This document shows, in pieces, positions 42,668 through 54,058 of a stretch of 64,000 bases of DNA. The stretch is taken from assembly GCA_024760905.1 (NCBI GenBank), contig CM045750.1, forward strand, positions 20,201,919-20,265,918, in the 5' to 3' direction. The stretch is from Plotosus lineatus (lineage: Eukaryota; Chordata; Actinopteri; Siluriformes; Plotosidae). The position numbers were made by a program, and so were the translations under genes. The notes below the pieces were generated by a model, which was given only the letters and a program-made list of their open reading frames with translations, made no database searches and was not told the origin of the DNA. Each line of letters starts with the position of its first letter. Positions within the stretch are counted from its first letter, which is position 1.

Positions 42668-43090
42668 TGAGATCCCGCACTTTCCGCGGTTCATTGGGAC
42701 TAAGATCCTTCCCCATGACCACCGAATTCCGTGAAGTAGGATCAACACCCCCACCCCCCGACTGATGTATACGTGCATGTATATGTGTATATAATATCAA
42801 CAAATAAACATATTTAAAGCTATAAATGTTCATAATAACAATTAAACATTCAAAAATAATGCATAAAATGGAAATAAACTATAAATACACACACATACAT
42901 ACACACGCACACATGCGCGCAACACACCTCACAAAAATGAAAGTAGTTTTGATGGGAGGTTTTGGGTTGTTTTGTGTTTGTTTAGGGTTTTGTGGGGGTT
43001 TTTTTGTTTTTTTTTTTATAATTGGCCTTGTTTTTGTGGCATTTTCCTTAACTTTTTCCCCCCTTTCTTCCTTAATTTTCTTATTTTAGT
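42668..43090. mobile_element. MITE-1, one terminus lost
   Basis: Starts GAGATCCCGCACTTTCCGCG, passes through CCGAATTCCGTGAAGTAGG, ACTGATGTATACGTGCATG, CAAAAATAATGCATAAAATG and the T-rich block, and stops at CCTTAATTTTCTTATTTT. The second terminus is missing. Confidence 0.82.
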
Positions 43091-43200
43091 AGTGACGGAT
43101 GCTTGTATACTCTGTGATGTTGCTCAAGTTTTTAAAACAAAGCCACAACAATTACATGCTGTGATTCAGGCAAAAGGCAGTTTAACAAAATATAAAACAG

Positions 43201-43395
43201 GGCAGAGGTGGCTTACTGGTTAATGTGATGCATTAGTGATCTGAAGCTCAGTGGTTCAATCCCAACTATCACAACCTTTGGGTCCTTGAGCAAGGCCCTT
43301 AACCCTCAATTGCTCAGTTGTTTAAAAAAAATGTGATAATTGTAAGTCACTCTGGAGAAAAGTGTCTGCCGAATGCAGCATGGAGTTCATTACAT
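43201..43395 (+). mobile_element. V-SINE-like element
   Basis: tRNA-like head (GGTGGCTTACTGGTTAATG, GTGGTTCAATCCC), then CCTTGAGCAAGGCCCTTAAC and CCTCAATTGCTCAGTTG. The 3' motif GTAAGTCACTCTGGAGAAAA, then GTGTCTGCCGAATGC, is shared with many teleost V-SINE-type SINEs and their partner LINEs. Confidence 0.75.
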
Positions 43396-43911
43396 TCATG
43401 TTTTATTCTGGCCAATGTATTGAGGTAGTGACCTCTACTTTGAGCTCTCACCAACAAACCGTGGAGCTTAAGTTCTGTGAAGGAATATAATTATATTATA
43501 CATCAATCAAATTCAAATTTATTTCTGACAATCTTTCAACAGTTAATGCTGTGGTTTATTCGAGCATCAGAAAGCTCTTCTAGACTCTGTTACATGAATA
43601 CAAGGTAGGAATTGTCAGCATGATGCCAGTCCATTCTAAAGCTTCACACAAACCCACACTCACACACTTATTTTTATTCACACCTGGTGGCAATGTAGAG
43701 TAGCCACTATACTTTTTTTTTCTTTTTTTTTTACTTTTTTCCTGCTTCGTTAAATGGTGGAACTTCCAAACCTGGATGAAACGCACACTTGGAAAGCAAG
43801 GCATTATCATCATAAAAATAAATAAATAAATAAATAAATATCACCCTCCCACCCCCCAAAAAAAAAAACACCCCACTCAGTTATATCGTTCACATAAAAT
43901 GTTGTATTTCT
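43396..43911. other. No recognisable feature
   Basis: AAAT run at 43816-43841 and an A-run at about 43858. Otherwise unassigned. Confidence 0.5.
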
Positions 43912-43912
43912 G

Positions 43913-43981
<69 letters not shown>

Positions 43982-43983
43982 CA

Positions 43984-44014
<31 letters not shown>

Positions 44015-44045
44015 GACAGTCTGTCTGTCTGTCTGTCTGTCTGTA

Positions 44046-44076
<31 letters not shown>

Positions 44077-44079
44077 GGT
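43912..44079. repeat. (CTAT)n(CTGT)n tetranucleotide array
   Basis: About 17 CTAT units, then about 23 CTGT units with a few variants (ACAG, ATGT). Confidence 0.97.
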
Positions 44080-44366
44080 CTTAGATGACACTCATAGCAA
44101 AATGTGCATGGGTTTCCTTGACCACCCAACATTGAATGTTTTCTATCCTTGTGTATGACAAACAAAACAATTCAAATATTTCTACATTGGTAGTTTTTCA
44201 TAATTCAAACAAAAGTATATGTTCAAATTGGATCAAAACATTTGGGAAGACCTTATATATCTGTGCTTGATTAAATAATTACATGCAATTTAGATGCACG
44301 AGTGTGAATTTCATCATTCTGATTGTAAAGGATTCATCTTAAAGTAATCTACAGTAAAACTATATA
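44080..44366. other. Spacer between two tetranucleotide arrays
   Basis: Unassigned sequence separating a CTAT/CTGT array from a GATA/GACA array. Confidence 0.6.
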
Positions 44367-44368
44367 AG

Positions 44369-44442
<74 letters not shown>

Positions 44443-44468
44443 GCAGGCAGGCAGGCAGGCAGACAGAC
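44367..44468. repeat. (GATA)n(GACA)n(GGCA)n array
   Basis: About 12 GATA, 6 GACA and 5 GGCA units. GATA/GACA is the Bkm-type composition and is complementary to the array at 43912. Confidence 0.97.
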
Positions 44469-45425
44469 TTTATGTTTGTCCAACTCTTTCTGATGCTGCA
44501 GCTTGTTGCTTTTTCAGGAGCTCATCTGATGCCAGAATTGGGCCACATTTTAAGCCATGGTCAGTGATAATGGTACATCTTAGAGTTACATCAGCACAGA
44601 TTTCCAAACGAGCACCTGAGGTGCACTCAAAAGTGTGTTCTGATTATGCATAAAATAAATTTGCATACAGAAATGATTTTCCTGTCTTCATGATTGCTCA
44701 ACTGTGTGCTTGCAGATGTGCACTAGGGTCTGAAACTACATCAAATAGTATGAGCAATTATAGATTAATTTGCAATTGCGGATACATCAATCAAACTTTT
44801 TACATCAAAAATTGTCTTTTTTTATGGAGTGGAGATCAGAAGTCTTGTAAAAAAAAATGCACGTTCAAAAAAAAAAATAAAAAATACATGCAACCAAGAT
44901 AAGTCATGTTCTTTTCACTTTTGCAAACAACAAACTTCAAGAAAAAAAAAAAAAAAGTCATGTTAAAAAAAAATAAAAATAAACTTCCATATCTGTGACA
45001 ATATACTATAATAGATTTTTTGAACTAATAAGCCCTTTATTCAGCGAAGTACATTTTTTTTTAGAATTATGTCCAATACTTCCATCCGATAGAATTGTTC
45101 CTCCTCCCCTTCACAAGAAAAAGCTTCTTGCAATGCATCCTCATCCAGACCCTACAGCCATGATATGTGAAAGATTATAAGGAACTGCCATCGCATGTAG
45201 CCAGTACTTGACATTGATTTTTTTTTTTTTTTTTTTTATCAGTCTTTGATATTCATCTTTAATGGTGCTGTGTGTTGGAAATGCAAATGCTGTGTACAAC
45301 ATTCTTCACATGCTGATTTGACAGAGACGTTCCATGCATCTTTCATAAGGTCTTTGTAGACCATCGCTATATGAAAACAAAAGGAGTTTTTGAATATTCT
45401 TCTAATCCTGAAATCACTCACCCAT
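44469..45425. other. No recognisable feature
   Basis: AT-rich with A and T homopolymers (44942-44956, 45219-45237). No gene or repeat family seen. Confidence 0.5.
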
Positions 45426-45429
45426 TCAC

Positions 45430-45708
45430 TCATTTCCCAAACTTCAAAATCCTACCCGAGTCACGGGAAGGCTGGAGCCTATCTCACCATCATCCATTGA
45501 GAACCAGGTACACTCTAGAGCTCGCCAGTTCATTGTAGGGCAACATGCACACAAACTTTCACACTCGTATTTACATCTTGGGGTGATTTGGAACAGCTTA
45601 ATGTCCATAACTTTGGACTGCAGGATGAAACCAAAGTATCCAGAGGAAACCAACGCAAGCATAGGAAAACATCTCCCAAGTAGTGCACGGACAAGGCGCA
45701 TGACTATC
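45430..45708 (-). mobile_element. Diverged SINE-B
   Basis: Reverse landmarks: CAAACTTCAAAATCCTACCC, GGAAGGCTGGAGCCTATCTC, GGGGTGATTTGGAACAGC, CTTTGGACTGCAGGATGAAA and AGTATCCAGAGGAAACCAAC. The head is missing or unreadable. Confidence 0.7.
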
Positions 45709-45806
45709 AACGGACTTGGTTGGTGGATATTCCTGTTCTTGACGTGGTGGTAAGTGATCAGGATTCAATACTTTTCAGGTGGGAATTAAATGTGACCAAA
45801 ATTATT

Positions 45807-46138
45807 CATCCATTCTCTGAACCAATTATTACTAATTAGGGTCATGGGAAGGCTGGCACCCATCTCAGTCGACTCTGGGCGAGGGCAAAGTACACCATGG
45901 ATAACTTGCCAGGCCATCGTAGGGCAGAAACACACTGACAGCTATGCAGTTTACTCTTGACGAAAGTCAGCGATGGTTCCTTTACATGAACTTCACACCA
46001 TAGATAGTGAGAGACATTGCCGACCTTTAATAACCCAGTTAGCTGCAATGGAGACACTGCCGACCTGTTTAGAGTGGGGCTTGAACCCCTAACCTTAGGA
46101 TCAGTGATGCAGCACCTTACCACCAGGCCACCACTGCC
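45807..46138 (-). mobile_element. SINE-A1, full-length
   Basis: Reverse tail (ACTAATTAGGGTCATGGGAA), body, B box in reverse (GGCTTGAACCCC), head ACCAGGCCACCACTGCCC. Poly(T) follows. Confidence 0.92.
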
Positions 46139-46350
46139 CTTGAACAAGGTTTTTTTTTTTTTTTTTCTTTTTAAATTTAATTGGTGCGGCTTATATTCAG
46201 CTGTGCTCAATACTCCAGAAATTACAGTACTTTTTTTTTTCTTTGTTTAAGTTTTGAAAAGTCAACAAAAAATGTGTGAGCAAGTTTAATGTTCAGATCC
46301 ATGAAATAAATTGCACTCTCTTTGCAGTGTTGTGTTTCACAGTGTAAGTT

Positions 46351-46381
<31 letters not shown>

Positions 46382-46997
46382 CTTTCTGCAGCTGGTTTTG
46401 TTTAATAGATACACTGCTATCTTCATTCTTTCTCCTTGCTTCCCTTATCAGTGAACCGTCTTCGGTATGCATTAGCTGTTGCCACTACTTTGTGTGATAT
46501 AGCCTAGAATATGTATGCTTTACGGAAAAGAGCTCGCTGTTACACTCCACTGGGCCACAAAGGTGTTTTGGAGATAATGTTGTTGTAAGGACTAATTGGA
46601 GAAAAAAGACAACAAGTAAGCATATCAATAATTCTCCCTAACAGTAGAGAATTCTGTAAAATACACAGATTTGCTCTTAATTAGCTGGATATCAGTTTAC
46701 TCCATCCCTATATGACGCCTTAAAAAGCCGAACAAAAGGACCGGAAGCAATGCAGAGTTATTTATGAAAAGCAGGAATGTGGAAATAGCATAGCCGTGGC
46801 ATGATGTCATGACCCACTGACAATGATTTAGCAAGTGAACCCTGAAACCAGCGCAGATCCCAGCATTGAATTCCCTGTAAAGCGGAGTTCATGTGTGATT
46901 CATGAACCAGTTTTTGCATTTCATCAACTGCTGCATAAGAACAATCAGGCGCCTGTTGACTGTTATATGGCTAAGCAGAGAAATGTCGCCATTCCAA
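46139..46997. other. Poly(T) tracts and unassigned sequence
   Basis: T-runs at 46148-46166 and 46350-46380. Otherwise nothing recognised. Confidence 0.5.
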
Positions 46998-47008
46998 TAA
47001 TAGAACCT

Positions 47009-47324
47009 CAGTTCATTTTCTGTAACCGCTTCATCCTAATTAGGGTCGCAGGGAGGCTAGCACCCATCCCAGCCAACTCCGGGCGAGGGCAGAGTACACC
47101 CTGGACAGCTCACCAGTCCATCGCAGGGCGGAAAAATGTCGAAAGTCAGCAATGGTTCTTTTATATGCCTCACACCATAGACAGAGAGAGACATGGCCGG
47201 TCTTTGATAACCCAGTTAGCTGCACTGGTGGGGACAGTGACAACCTTGTGGAGAGTGGGACTCGAACCCCCAACCTTTGGCTCAGCGATCCAACGCCTTA
47301 TACCACTAGACCACCACTGCCCCG
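47009..47324 (-). mobile_element. SINE-A1, full-length with target-site duplication
   Basis: 316 bp from AGTTCATTTTCTGTAACCGC to ACCACCACTGCCCCG. The flanks TAATAGAACCT (46998-47008) and TAATAGAAACT (47325-47335) match at 10 of 11 positions. The body has a small deletion (GGAAAAATGTCGAAAGTCAG). The B box in reverse (GGACTCGAACCCC) is exact. Confidence 0.93.
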
Positions 47325-47549
47325 TAATAGAAACTTGAAGCTTGCAATTCAATTTGAATTAGTTATCTTTCTTCAGAAGCCTGAAAGTTCACGTCATATG
47401 AAGTCAGAAAAAAACAAAAAAAAAAAAAACAAACGCAGCACGGCAAAATAGTTTATGGAGTAAACTTACTTATGGAGTACTGAACTCCATATGTTGAAAC
47501 ACTCACTATGTACATATGTGATATATGTGGAGCACATGCTTGCTGGGCA
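47325..47549. other. No recognisable feature
   Basis: Short unassigned stretch with an A-run at 47415-47430. Confidence 0.5.
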
Positions 47550-47551
47550 TT

Positions 47552-47876
47552 CATTCATTTTCTGAACCACTTAAACCTAATTACGGTCATGGGGAGGCTG
47601 GCGCCCATCCCAGCCGATTCTGGGCGAGGTCAGAGTACACCCTGGATGGCTTGCCAGGCCATCGCAGGGGAGAAACAGACTGATGGATATGCAGCTACTC
47701 TTGTCGTAAGTCAGCAATGGTTTTTTTACATGAACCTCTCACCACAGACAGTGAGAGACAGGGCCAGGCTTTGATAGCCCAGTTAGCTGAACCGGGGGGG
47801 GGGAGTGACAACCTGTTGAAAGTGAGGCTTGAATCCCCAACTATAAGATCAGTGATTCAGGACCTTTGCCCAGCTT
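47552..47876 (-). mobile_element. SINE-A1, head incomplete
   Basis: Reverse tail (CATTTTCTGAACCACTTAAA, CCTAATTACGGTCATGGGGA), body, then GGCTTGAATCCCCAACTATA and ATCAGTGATTCAGGACC. It stops before the A box. Confidence 0.88.
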
Positions 47877-48741
47877 GTTAAACATTCAAATGTATGTTGT
47901 TGTTTTTTTCCATGAATTAAGTCCAGAATGAAATTCTTGATAGCTTCACATGAGATGTGCCCAGTTCTATGTGTTGATTGTTTTATTGATTTCTTTTTTT
48001 TTTCCTTTTTCTTTCTTTTTTTTTTTTTTTTTTTTTTTGTGACATATCTATTGGGGCCATTCAAGTTTATATCCCAGTAGTAAATTAGTAAGCTAGGACA
48101 TGGAGTTGCTCATATCTACTGGGTAGGAATAGCATAGCTTATGCAACGTTTTTTTTTTTGTTGTTTTTTTTAAACAGATCTTAAACTTGAAACCTAAAAG
48201 CAGTCTGAAGCCCACAGAGCCAGAACCAGCACCTGCAGGGTGAGGGAAGAAAAAAAAACAGAAAGAGTGCATGTGTCCTCTTTATTTTGGCATTCCAGGG
48301 CCATGCTAGAGCCTTGCTAGCAGTTATTGTTGTTGCTGCTGTTGTTTTTCAATATAAAAATACTGTTAAATACTTTTAGTGAGAAGCATACCTGATGGCA
48401 TATCATAGAAATGTGAAATGATGCATGCAGCTACTAAATGTAGCACACTCAGTAATTTACCAAGGCTTTGAAAATGAAAATCGATTCAGCCCAGGGTAGG
48501 AAACATGTTGGTTGCCAGCTTTTCATCGATTCCTAGCATAAACTGCTACGTTTTTTCATTAACTGTTCCTGTTCTGATCGGGTATAACTTTTTTCTTTCC
48601 CACATTTTCTCCCTAATTTTTTAGACATATTCAATTCCCACCCATCAGGTATTGCCCTCCCTATCACACGACCACCACCGACCAGGAAGAGGTGAAAGCA
48701 CTTTCATACCCATTCCATGACATCATGATATGAAATGCTAG
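47877..48741. other. No recognisable feature
   Basis: T-rich runs (47994-48040, 48148-48174). No supported gene or repeat. Confidence 0.5.
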
Positions 48742-48745
48742 CCGT

Positions 48746-48998
48746 GGGGCCGGTGGAATAGTGACTGGGGTGCTGCGCTCATGATCGGGAGGTTGTGTGT
48801 TTGAATAACAGTTAGACCCCCACTGTGCTAAGACCCCTGGGCAAGGTCTTAACCACCTGTGTTCCCCTGTCCACCCAGTAGTATACATGGGTACCAGTAA
48901 AAATATACTGGGAAGGTAACCTGTGATGGACTAGTGCCCTGATGAGCAACCTGATTAGCCACTATGGCTTGGGTATACAAAGCTCAACGGACTTTACC
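48746..48998 (+). mobile_element. SINE-C
   Basis: GGGGCCGGTGGAATAGTGACTG (decayed A box), ATGATCGGGAGGTTGTGTGT, ACTGTGCTAAGACCCCTGGG, GGGTACCAGTAAAAATATAC, CCTGTGATGGACTAGTGCCC. It ends ACGGACTTTACCTTAAAAG. Confidence 0.85.
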
Positions 48999-49639
48999 TT
49001 AAAAGATGCAAAAAAAAAAAGATCCACCTGTTCACCTCTTTTCAAACTGTGGCGCATGCGCATTTGGGGGCGGATTAACACAATCGGAGGTAAAGCACTA
49101 TATATATATATGAGCTCACAGATGCCCACGATTAGCTGGCGATTGCTGTGAGTAACAGGGAAGTGAGCACATGCCGTCCCTCCCTCCCATGAGAGCTCGG
49201 CCAATTAACTTTCATAGAGTCCCGGCCACGGACGGCTGCGCCATTAAACTGCCATTCAAACTTGCAATCTCTGGGTTAATAGTCAGGTTAAATCTTTAAC
49301 CAGCTGATGGAATGTTAAAAAAGTAAATAAATGTCTGAGGGTTTTTTTGTTGTTGTTGTTGTTGTTGTTTTTATCAATTATGTCATTTAGAATGTTTTAC
49401 TGTATTGTTCTTTGGATTATATCTCTGGTTGCATTCAAAATTAAAACATTTTAAACAGATAGTTGTTCACTCGAAAAAACAAGAAATAAATTAAACTTTT
49501 TAACTTATAATTCAGTATTTAAGCTTCATAAAGGAATAACTGATAGTCAGTGATTTTACTCTAATGGAAATGTTTAATAGGATCATGCATTTGTTTATAG
49601 CTGCATGATTGACTGCTTGACATATCAGTTATTTATTCA
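48999..49639. other. No recognisable feature
   Basis: GTT repeat at 49345-49370. Otherwise unassigned. Confidence 0.5.
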
Positions 49640-49972
49640 TCCATTTATTTTCTGAACCGCTTAATCCTAATTAGGGTTGCAGGAAGGCTGGTGCCCATTT
49701 CAGTCGACTCTGGGTGAGGGCGAGTACACACCAGGCCATCAGAGGGCCACACTCACACAACCATTTACATTCAGAATCATGCCGAGGTGTGATTTGGAAC
49801 AGCCAATTAACCTACTATGCATGTTTTTGGACTGTAGGAGAAAACTCGAGTCGACAAGCATGGGGAGAACATGCAAACTCCAAACAGAAACGCCTGATCT
49901 TAAAATCGAACCAAGGTCCTACTTGCTGTGAGGCTGCTGTGCTAACCACTACACCACCGCGCTGGCCTATAA
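49640..49972 (-). mobile_element. SINE-B, full-length
   Basis: Reverse tail (TTTTCTGAACCGCTTAATCC, TAATTAGGGTTGCAGGAAGG), body (GTGTGATTTGGAACAGCCAA, TTTTTGGACTGTAGGAGAAA, GGGGAGAACATGCAAACTCC), and the head in reverse (GTGCTAACCACTACACCACCG). Confidence 0.92.
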
Positions 49973-50029
49973 GCTATTTGCTGTATGCATAATTAAGAAA
50001 TTATTCATTCATTCATTCATTCATTCTCT

Positions 50030-50312
50030 TCATTCATTTGTTTTCTAAACTGTATAATCCTACTTGGGTCACTCGGAGGCTGGCGTCCATCTCAGCCGAC
50101 TCTGGGCGAGGGCAGAGTACACTCTGGACAGCTCGCCAGGCCATCGCGGCGCGGAAACACACTGACGGCAATGCAGCTACTCTTGACGAAAGTCAGCAAT
50201 GGTTCTTTTACATGAACCTCCCACCATAGACAGTGAGAGACATGGCCGACCTTTATTAACCCAGTTAGCGGCACTGGTCGGACAGCGACAACCCATGGAG
50301 AGAGGGGCTTGC
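50030..50312 (-). mobile_element. SINE-A1, head missing
   Basis: Reverse tail from ATTTGTTTTCTAAACTGTAT through the body to TGGAGAGAGGGGCTTG. An 8-unit (ATTC)n precedes it. A SINE-B-like tail scrap (GGTGTATCCTGCCTTTTGCT) follows at 50328. Confidence 0.88.
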
Positions 50313-50461
50313 TGTATTTTTCTCCTCAGGGTGTATCCTGCCTTTTGCTCAGCATTGGCAGGCATTGGCTTCAGCTTTCCACAAGTGTAATTGAACAAAA
50401 AATATTTCATTATATTTACAATATCGTAAATACAGTACAGTCTATGTATTCAGACATGACT

Positions 50462-50494
50462 GTACTGAATTGTACTGTACTGTACTGTACTGTA
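50462..50494. repeat. (TGTAC)n pentanucleotide repeat
   Basis: About six units of TGTAC/ACTGT, each unit flanked by its own complement (GTAC is self-complementary). Confidence 0.85.
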
Positions 50495-51175
50495 CCAAGG
50501 TTTCCATACAGAGGTGGAAACAGGCAGAGACAATCCGTGCCATACTGGTCCCAAATAATTTCCACAGAAGGCAATACATAGAGTGATTATAGAAGTCTAC
50601 CATGATTTTGAGAGCATCTAATTTGTAACTATCCTAAAAACCAGCAGGGTGCTGAGAAGAGATCAAATTACCATGAAAGAGATCTACAAAGTCCCATTTG
50701 AATGGAATGGTGACAAAGTGAAGAAAATCTTTTCCCAGTATGCACAAGCAAAACAGTTATGTGTGTATCGTAATCTACAGTAAATAATATAACATTGTGC
50801 AGTGATATATAACACAGTGCTTGTGAGATGTATGTATTTGCTATAGCTGTTAAAAAGAAAGTATGCAAATATTCACTTACTCATTTGTCATATTATTAAA
50901 TCATACTGGTTTCAAATCAAAGAGGCTTGAGCCAGCACTACGCCAAGATAGGATACACCCAGAACAGTTTGTCGGACCACTGAGGAGCCAGCACACACAC
51001 ATATAGAAATATTTCTATATAAATGATTGTTTTCAGGTTCTTCATATTTATTTCACTCTCTAATATATTTGTCCATCATCTTATGTAATAAGGTGTGGCG
51101 TTTGATATATTTTTATAAAAAAGCAAAAACACACAATGATAGAACAATAATACATTTACTCTATACAATGTGATT
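50495..51175. other. Unassigned, with a SINE tail scrap
   Basis: 50873-50990 resembles a reverse SINE tail (AAATCATACTGGTTTCAAAT, TAGGATACACCCAGAACAG). Nothing else recognised. Confidence 0.45.
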
Positions 51176-51177
51176 AA

Positions 51178-51357
51178 GCACCCAGGGCACTTAAAAATCG
51201 GAATGGGTGGGCGCTTATTAAAATGTTTCCCAGCGAAGTGGAAAACATGAATAATAACAGAACAACAAAAGAATGTTACTGGTATTTTTGTTATTCATTT
51301 TGTAGTATCAACCAAACTACTTACAAGAAAGCTGAAAATAAACAGAAAACAACATAA

Positions 51358-51399
<42 letters not shown>

Positions 51400-51985
51400 A
51401 ACCCCTTAGTTTTCTCTCCAGGTGCTGTTGTCCCTTCAAACATTTTAGAAGTGAAATTGAACCAATCGACACTAATGTCAACTTTAGCACAAGGCACTTT
51501 GAACCAATCAACAAACAAAAGCACATGGTCAGGAATGTTTTTAAATTTATGAAGTTAGTGAGGAGGAGAATCGGGTGAAAAATACTCGTCGTCACTTTCT
51601 GATAGGTCCATATCTGGCTCATCGCTCCATTCATTCAGAGCATCCCATAGTTTTGCTGTAGCAGTTTCATCATGTTCCATCGGTTGTTGTACATTTACCA
51701 AGAGAACACAGCAAAATATTCTCCTGTTTTTTAAAGCACGGCGGAACAATCAAATGTGTTGTGACTGATGAACATTATAGACATTCCCCAGTGGCAGGGG
51801 GTCTTGAAATACCGTGTAAACTCAATTTTACAGTGAACGCCTCATTTTACTATTACAGAGACTGTGATCGAATATATTTGGATAAGTTTGATCTACCATT
51901 TTGCTCCCAGTACACATGGGCGGTCATTAGGGGGGGGGGTGTATTGGAGCAGGGCGCTTATTACATCGAATACAGTATTTAGACA
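51178..51985 (-). mobile_element. Possible DNA-transposon remnant with an acidic leader ORF
   Basis: Right end in reverse reads ATACTGTATTCGATGTAATA then AGCGCCC. The left end holds GTGGGCGCTTATTAAAATG. A GCGCTTATTA motif near both margins is typical of several teleost DNA transposon ends, but I could not align true inverted termini. Between them a minus-strand frame (from about 51680) reads MEHDETATAKLWDALNEWSD, then EPDMDLSESDDEYFSPDSPP and a stop. It is a short acidic peptide like the leaders of piggyBac-type transposases. A poly(A) of about 37 bases lies at 51363-51397. The superfamily is unresolved. Confidence 0.3.
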
Positions 51986-53235
51986 ACCCTTGTCCATTAC
52001 ATCCTGTAATATGCATTTTACCTTTTATTTCTGTGCATGTTTTTTTCTTTGCATGAAAAATGAATACTATATTTATTTATAAAAGTAAAGTTAATTTGCA
52101 TAAAATATGCATTATGATGTGCTAGGATAATTTAGATATGGTAATATGAATAATAATTATATGGCTGAACTATCTGAAACATGTAACTGTCAGAATGAAG
52201 CACCATCAATACCATCTGAAGCTATAATATCAAAAATCTCATATATCTTCCTGGGGTCATAAGTGACCCTGCACAAGTTTGGATTATATTCACCACACGG
52301 ATTGGCCGATCCTAACAAAATTCTATCAACAAATGCAGGACAAATAGATCGACAAATTCTTGGTAGGAAACATTTTTCCGATTAAAATTAGAAAAATGGT
52401 GCCCGAATATATATGCCCGGAGTTATATACGAGCCCACTCGGTTGCTTGAAGGTTATCAAAGTACTGCTTATTTTATAAAGGATTGCTGGAACTAAAATG
52501 GACTGGAACGGTCTTACAGACATCGCAATGTATAAGAATATGTAAAGCGTAAACATTTTAAAAGTTATGAATCGGTAATGAGTAACAATCAACAACAGTT
52601 AGAATAAATGGAATATATTCACACTCACCAGGCGAAAGTAGAACCACTGCACTTGCTTTTGTTGTAGTAGCCCATTAACAACTTTTAGTGATGGTGATCA
52701 AGAACATTTAGGAATACTGCTGCCATGGTAACCCAACAAGGCTGCAGGGATTGCTGATGCACAGAGTTCCCTAATCCTCTATTCTATAATTATCACCATG
52801 GCAAATGCTAGTTTACATTTCAGCTTAAACTAAGCATGCCATTAGTAAGCGATGCACTCATCATCGTGGTTAAAGCCCGCAGAAGCTCCAAGTTACAGTA
52901 TACATCGAGATGAGTGCTGACAAATTATCTGCATAAAAATGCTGTTAATCAAAATTATTCATGAATGAATCATGGGATTGTAGAAGAAGTTGACGATGAG
53001 AAAAATCAGTGTGCTTCATTTCAGTATCAGTGGTCATAATTTTGTGGCTGATCAATGTATATCCAGCTGCAAAATAAATAAATAATTAAACAACAAATAA
53101 ATAAATAAATAGACACCACAAAATTATATTAACTTGTTTATTAAAGTATTTCTTATTTTATCTATTAAGTCAGTTACTCATTTATTCATTCTTTATTTAT
53201 TTATTTATTTATTTATTTAATACTGCTGGGGGTGT
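51986..53235. other. No recognisable feature
   Basis: AT-rich. AAAT repeats at 53075-53110 and 53190-53220. One frame near 52400-52500 gives a protein-like ARIYMPGVIYEPTRLLEGYQ stretch without a domain I can name. Confidence 0.45.
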
Positions 53236-53239
53236 GTGT

Positions 53240-53600
53240 ACTATTTATAGGTCTCAGTACCTAATGGCAGCCTCACAGCTAGAAGATTAAGGGTTAGATT
53301 TCCAGCCTTAGCAACAGCATGTTTTTGTAAAGTTTACATGTTCTCCTGGGCTTGACTGAGTTTTCTTCCAGGTACTCTGGTTTCCTCCAACAGTCCAAAA
53401 AAATCCACATTAGGTTGATTTGCTATTCCAAATTGTCCCTGTATGTGAGTGCGGATAGTTCTGTGTGTGTCTGTTGGCCCTGGGATGGACTGGTAAGCTT
53501 ATCAGGCTGTACGCTGCCTTTGACCAAAGTCGGTAGAGATAGGGTCCAGCTTCCACACAATGCTAATAGGATTAAGCAGTTAAGAAAATTTGGCAAATCA
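53240..53600 (+). mobile_element. SINE-B, diverged
   Basis: AGTTTTCTTCCAGGTACTCT, GGTTTCCTCCAACAGTCC, ACATTAGGTTGATTTGCTAT, CTGTTGGCCCTGGGATGGAC, then tail to GCTAATAGGATTAAGCAGTT. The head is barely readable (GGCAGCCTCACAGCTAGAAG). Confidence 0.8.
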
Positions 53601-53659
53601 ACTAATTATATTTCCACATAGTATATATTTTATGAACAAAAATATTGACTCTTAAGTTT

Positions 53660-54058
53660 ATTATTCTCCCAGTGCAGCTAACTGGGTTATCAAAGTCCGG
53701 CCATGCGGCGGTACAGTGGCGTAGTGGTTAGCACGTCCGGCTCACAGCAAGAAGGTCCTGGGTTTGATTTCAATTTCGGTTGTTTCTGCATGGAGTTTGT
53801 GCATGTTCTCGCCATGCTTGAGGGGGTTTCATCCGGGTACTCCGGTTTCATCCCACAGTCCAAAAACATGCACAGCAGGTTAATTGGCTGTTCCAAATCA
53901 CCCCTCGGTGTGAATGTGAGTGGTTGTGTTATTGTGACTCTGTTGTGGCCTGGCAAGCTGTCCAGGGTGTACCCCGCTCTCAGCCGGAGTTGGTTGAGAT
54001 GGGCACCAGCCTCCCTGCAACCCTACTTTGTATTACGTAGTTCAGAAAATGAATGAAT
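53660..54058 (+). mobile_element. SINE-B, full-length, after a SINE-A body scrap
   Basis: 53668-53704 is SINE-A body (GTGCAGCTAACTGGGTTATC, AAAGTCCGGCCATG). A complete SINE-B then begins: GCGGTACAGTGGCGTAGTGG (A box), CTCACAGCAAGAAGGTCCTG, GGGTTTGATTTC (B box), body and the shared tail AGCTGTCCAGGGTGTACC to CGTAGTTCAGAAAATGAATG. It is the best SINE-B copy in the window. Confidence 0.93.

Noticed and set aside
43899..44084. Cys/Leu/Ser periodic frame
   Set aside because: Translation of the CTAT/CTGT array.
46835..47338. 167-codon plus-strand frame, the longest non-repeat frame
   Set aside because: Its second half is antisense SINE-A1 (the MPHTIDRERHG stretch) and the first half has no recognisable domain.
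53703..54056. 117-codon plus-strand frame
   Set aside because: Lies entirely within a full-length SINE-B.
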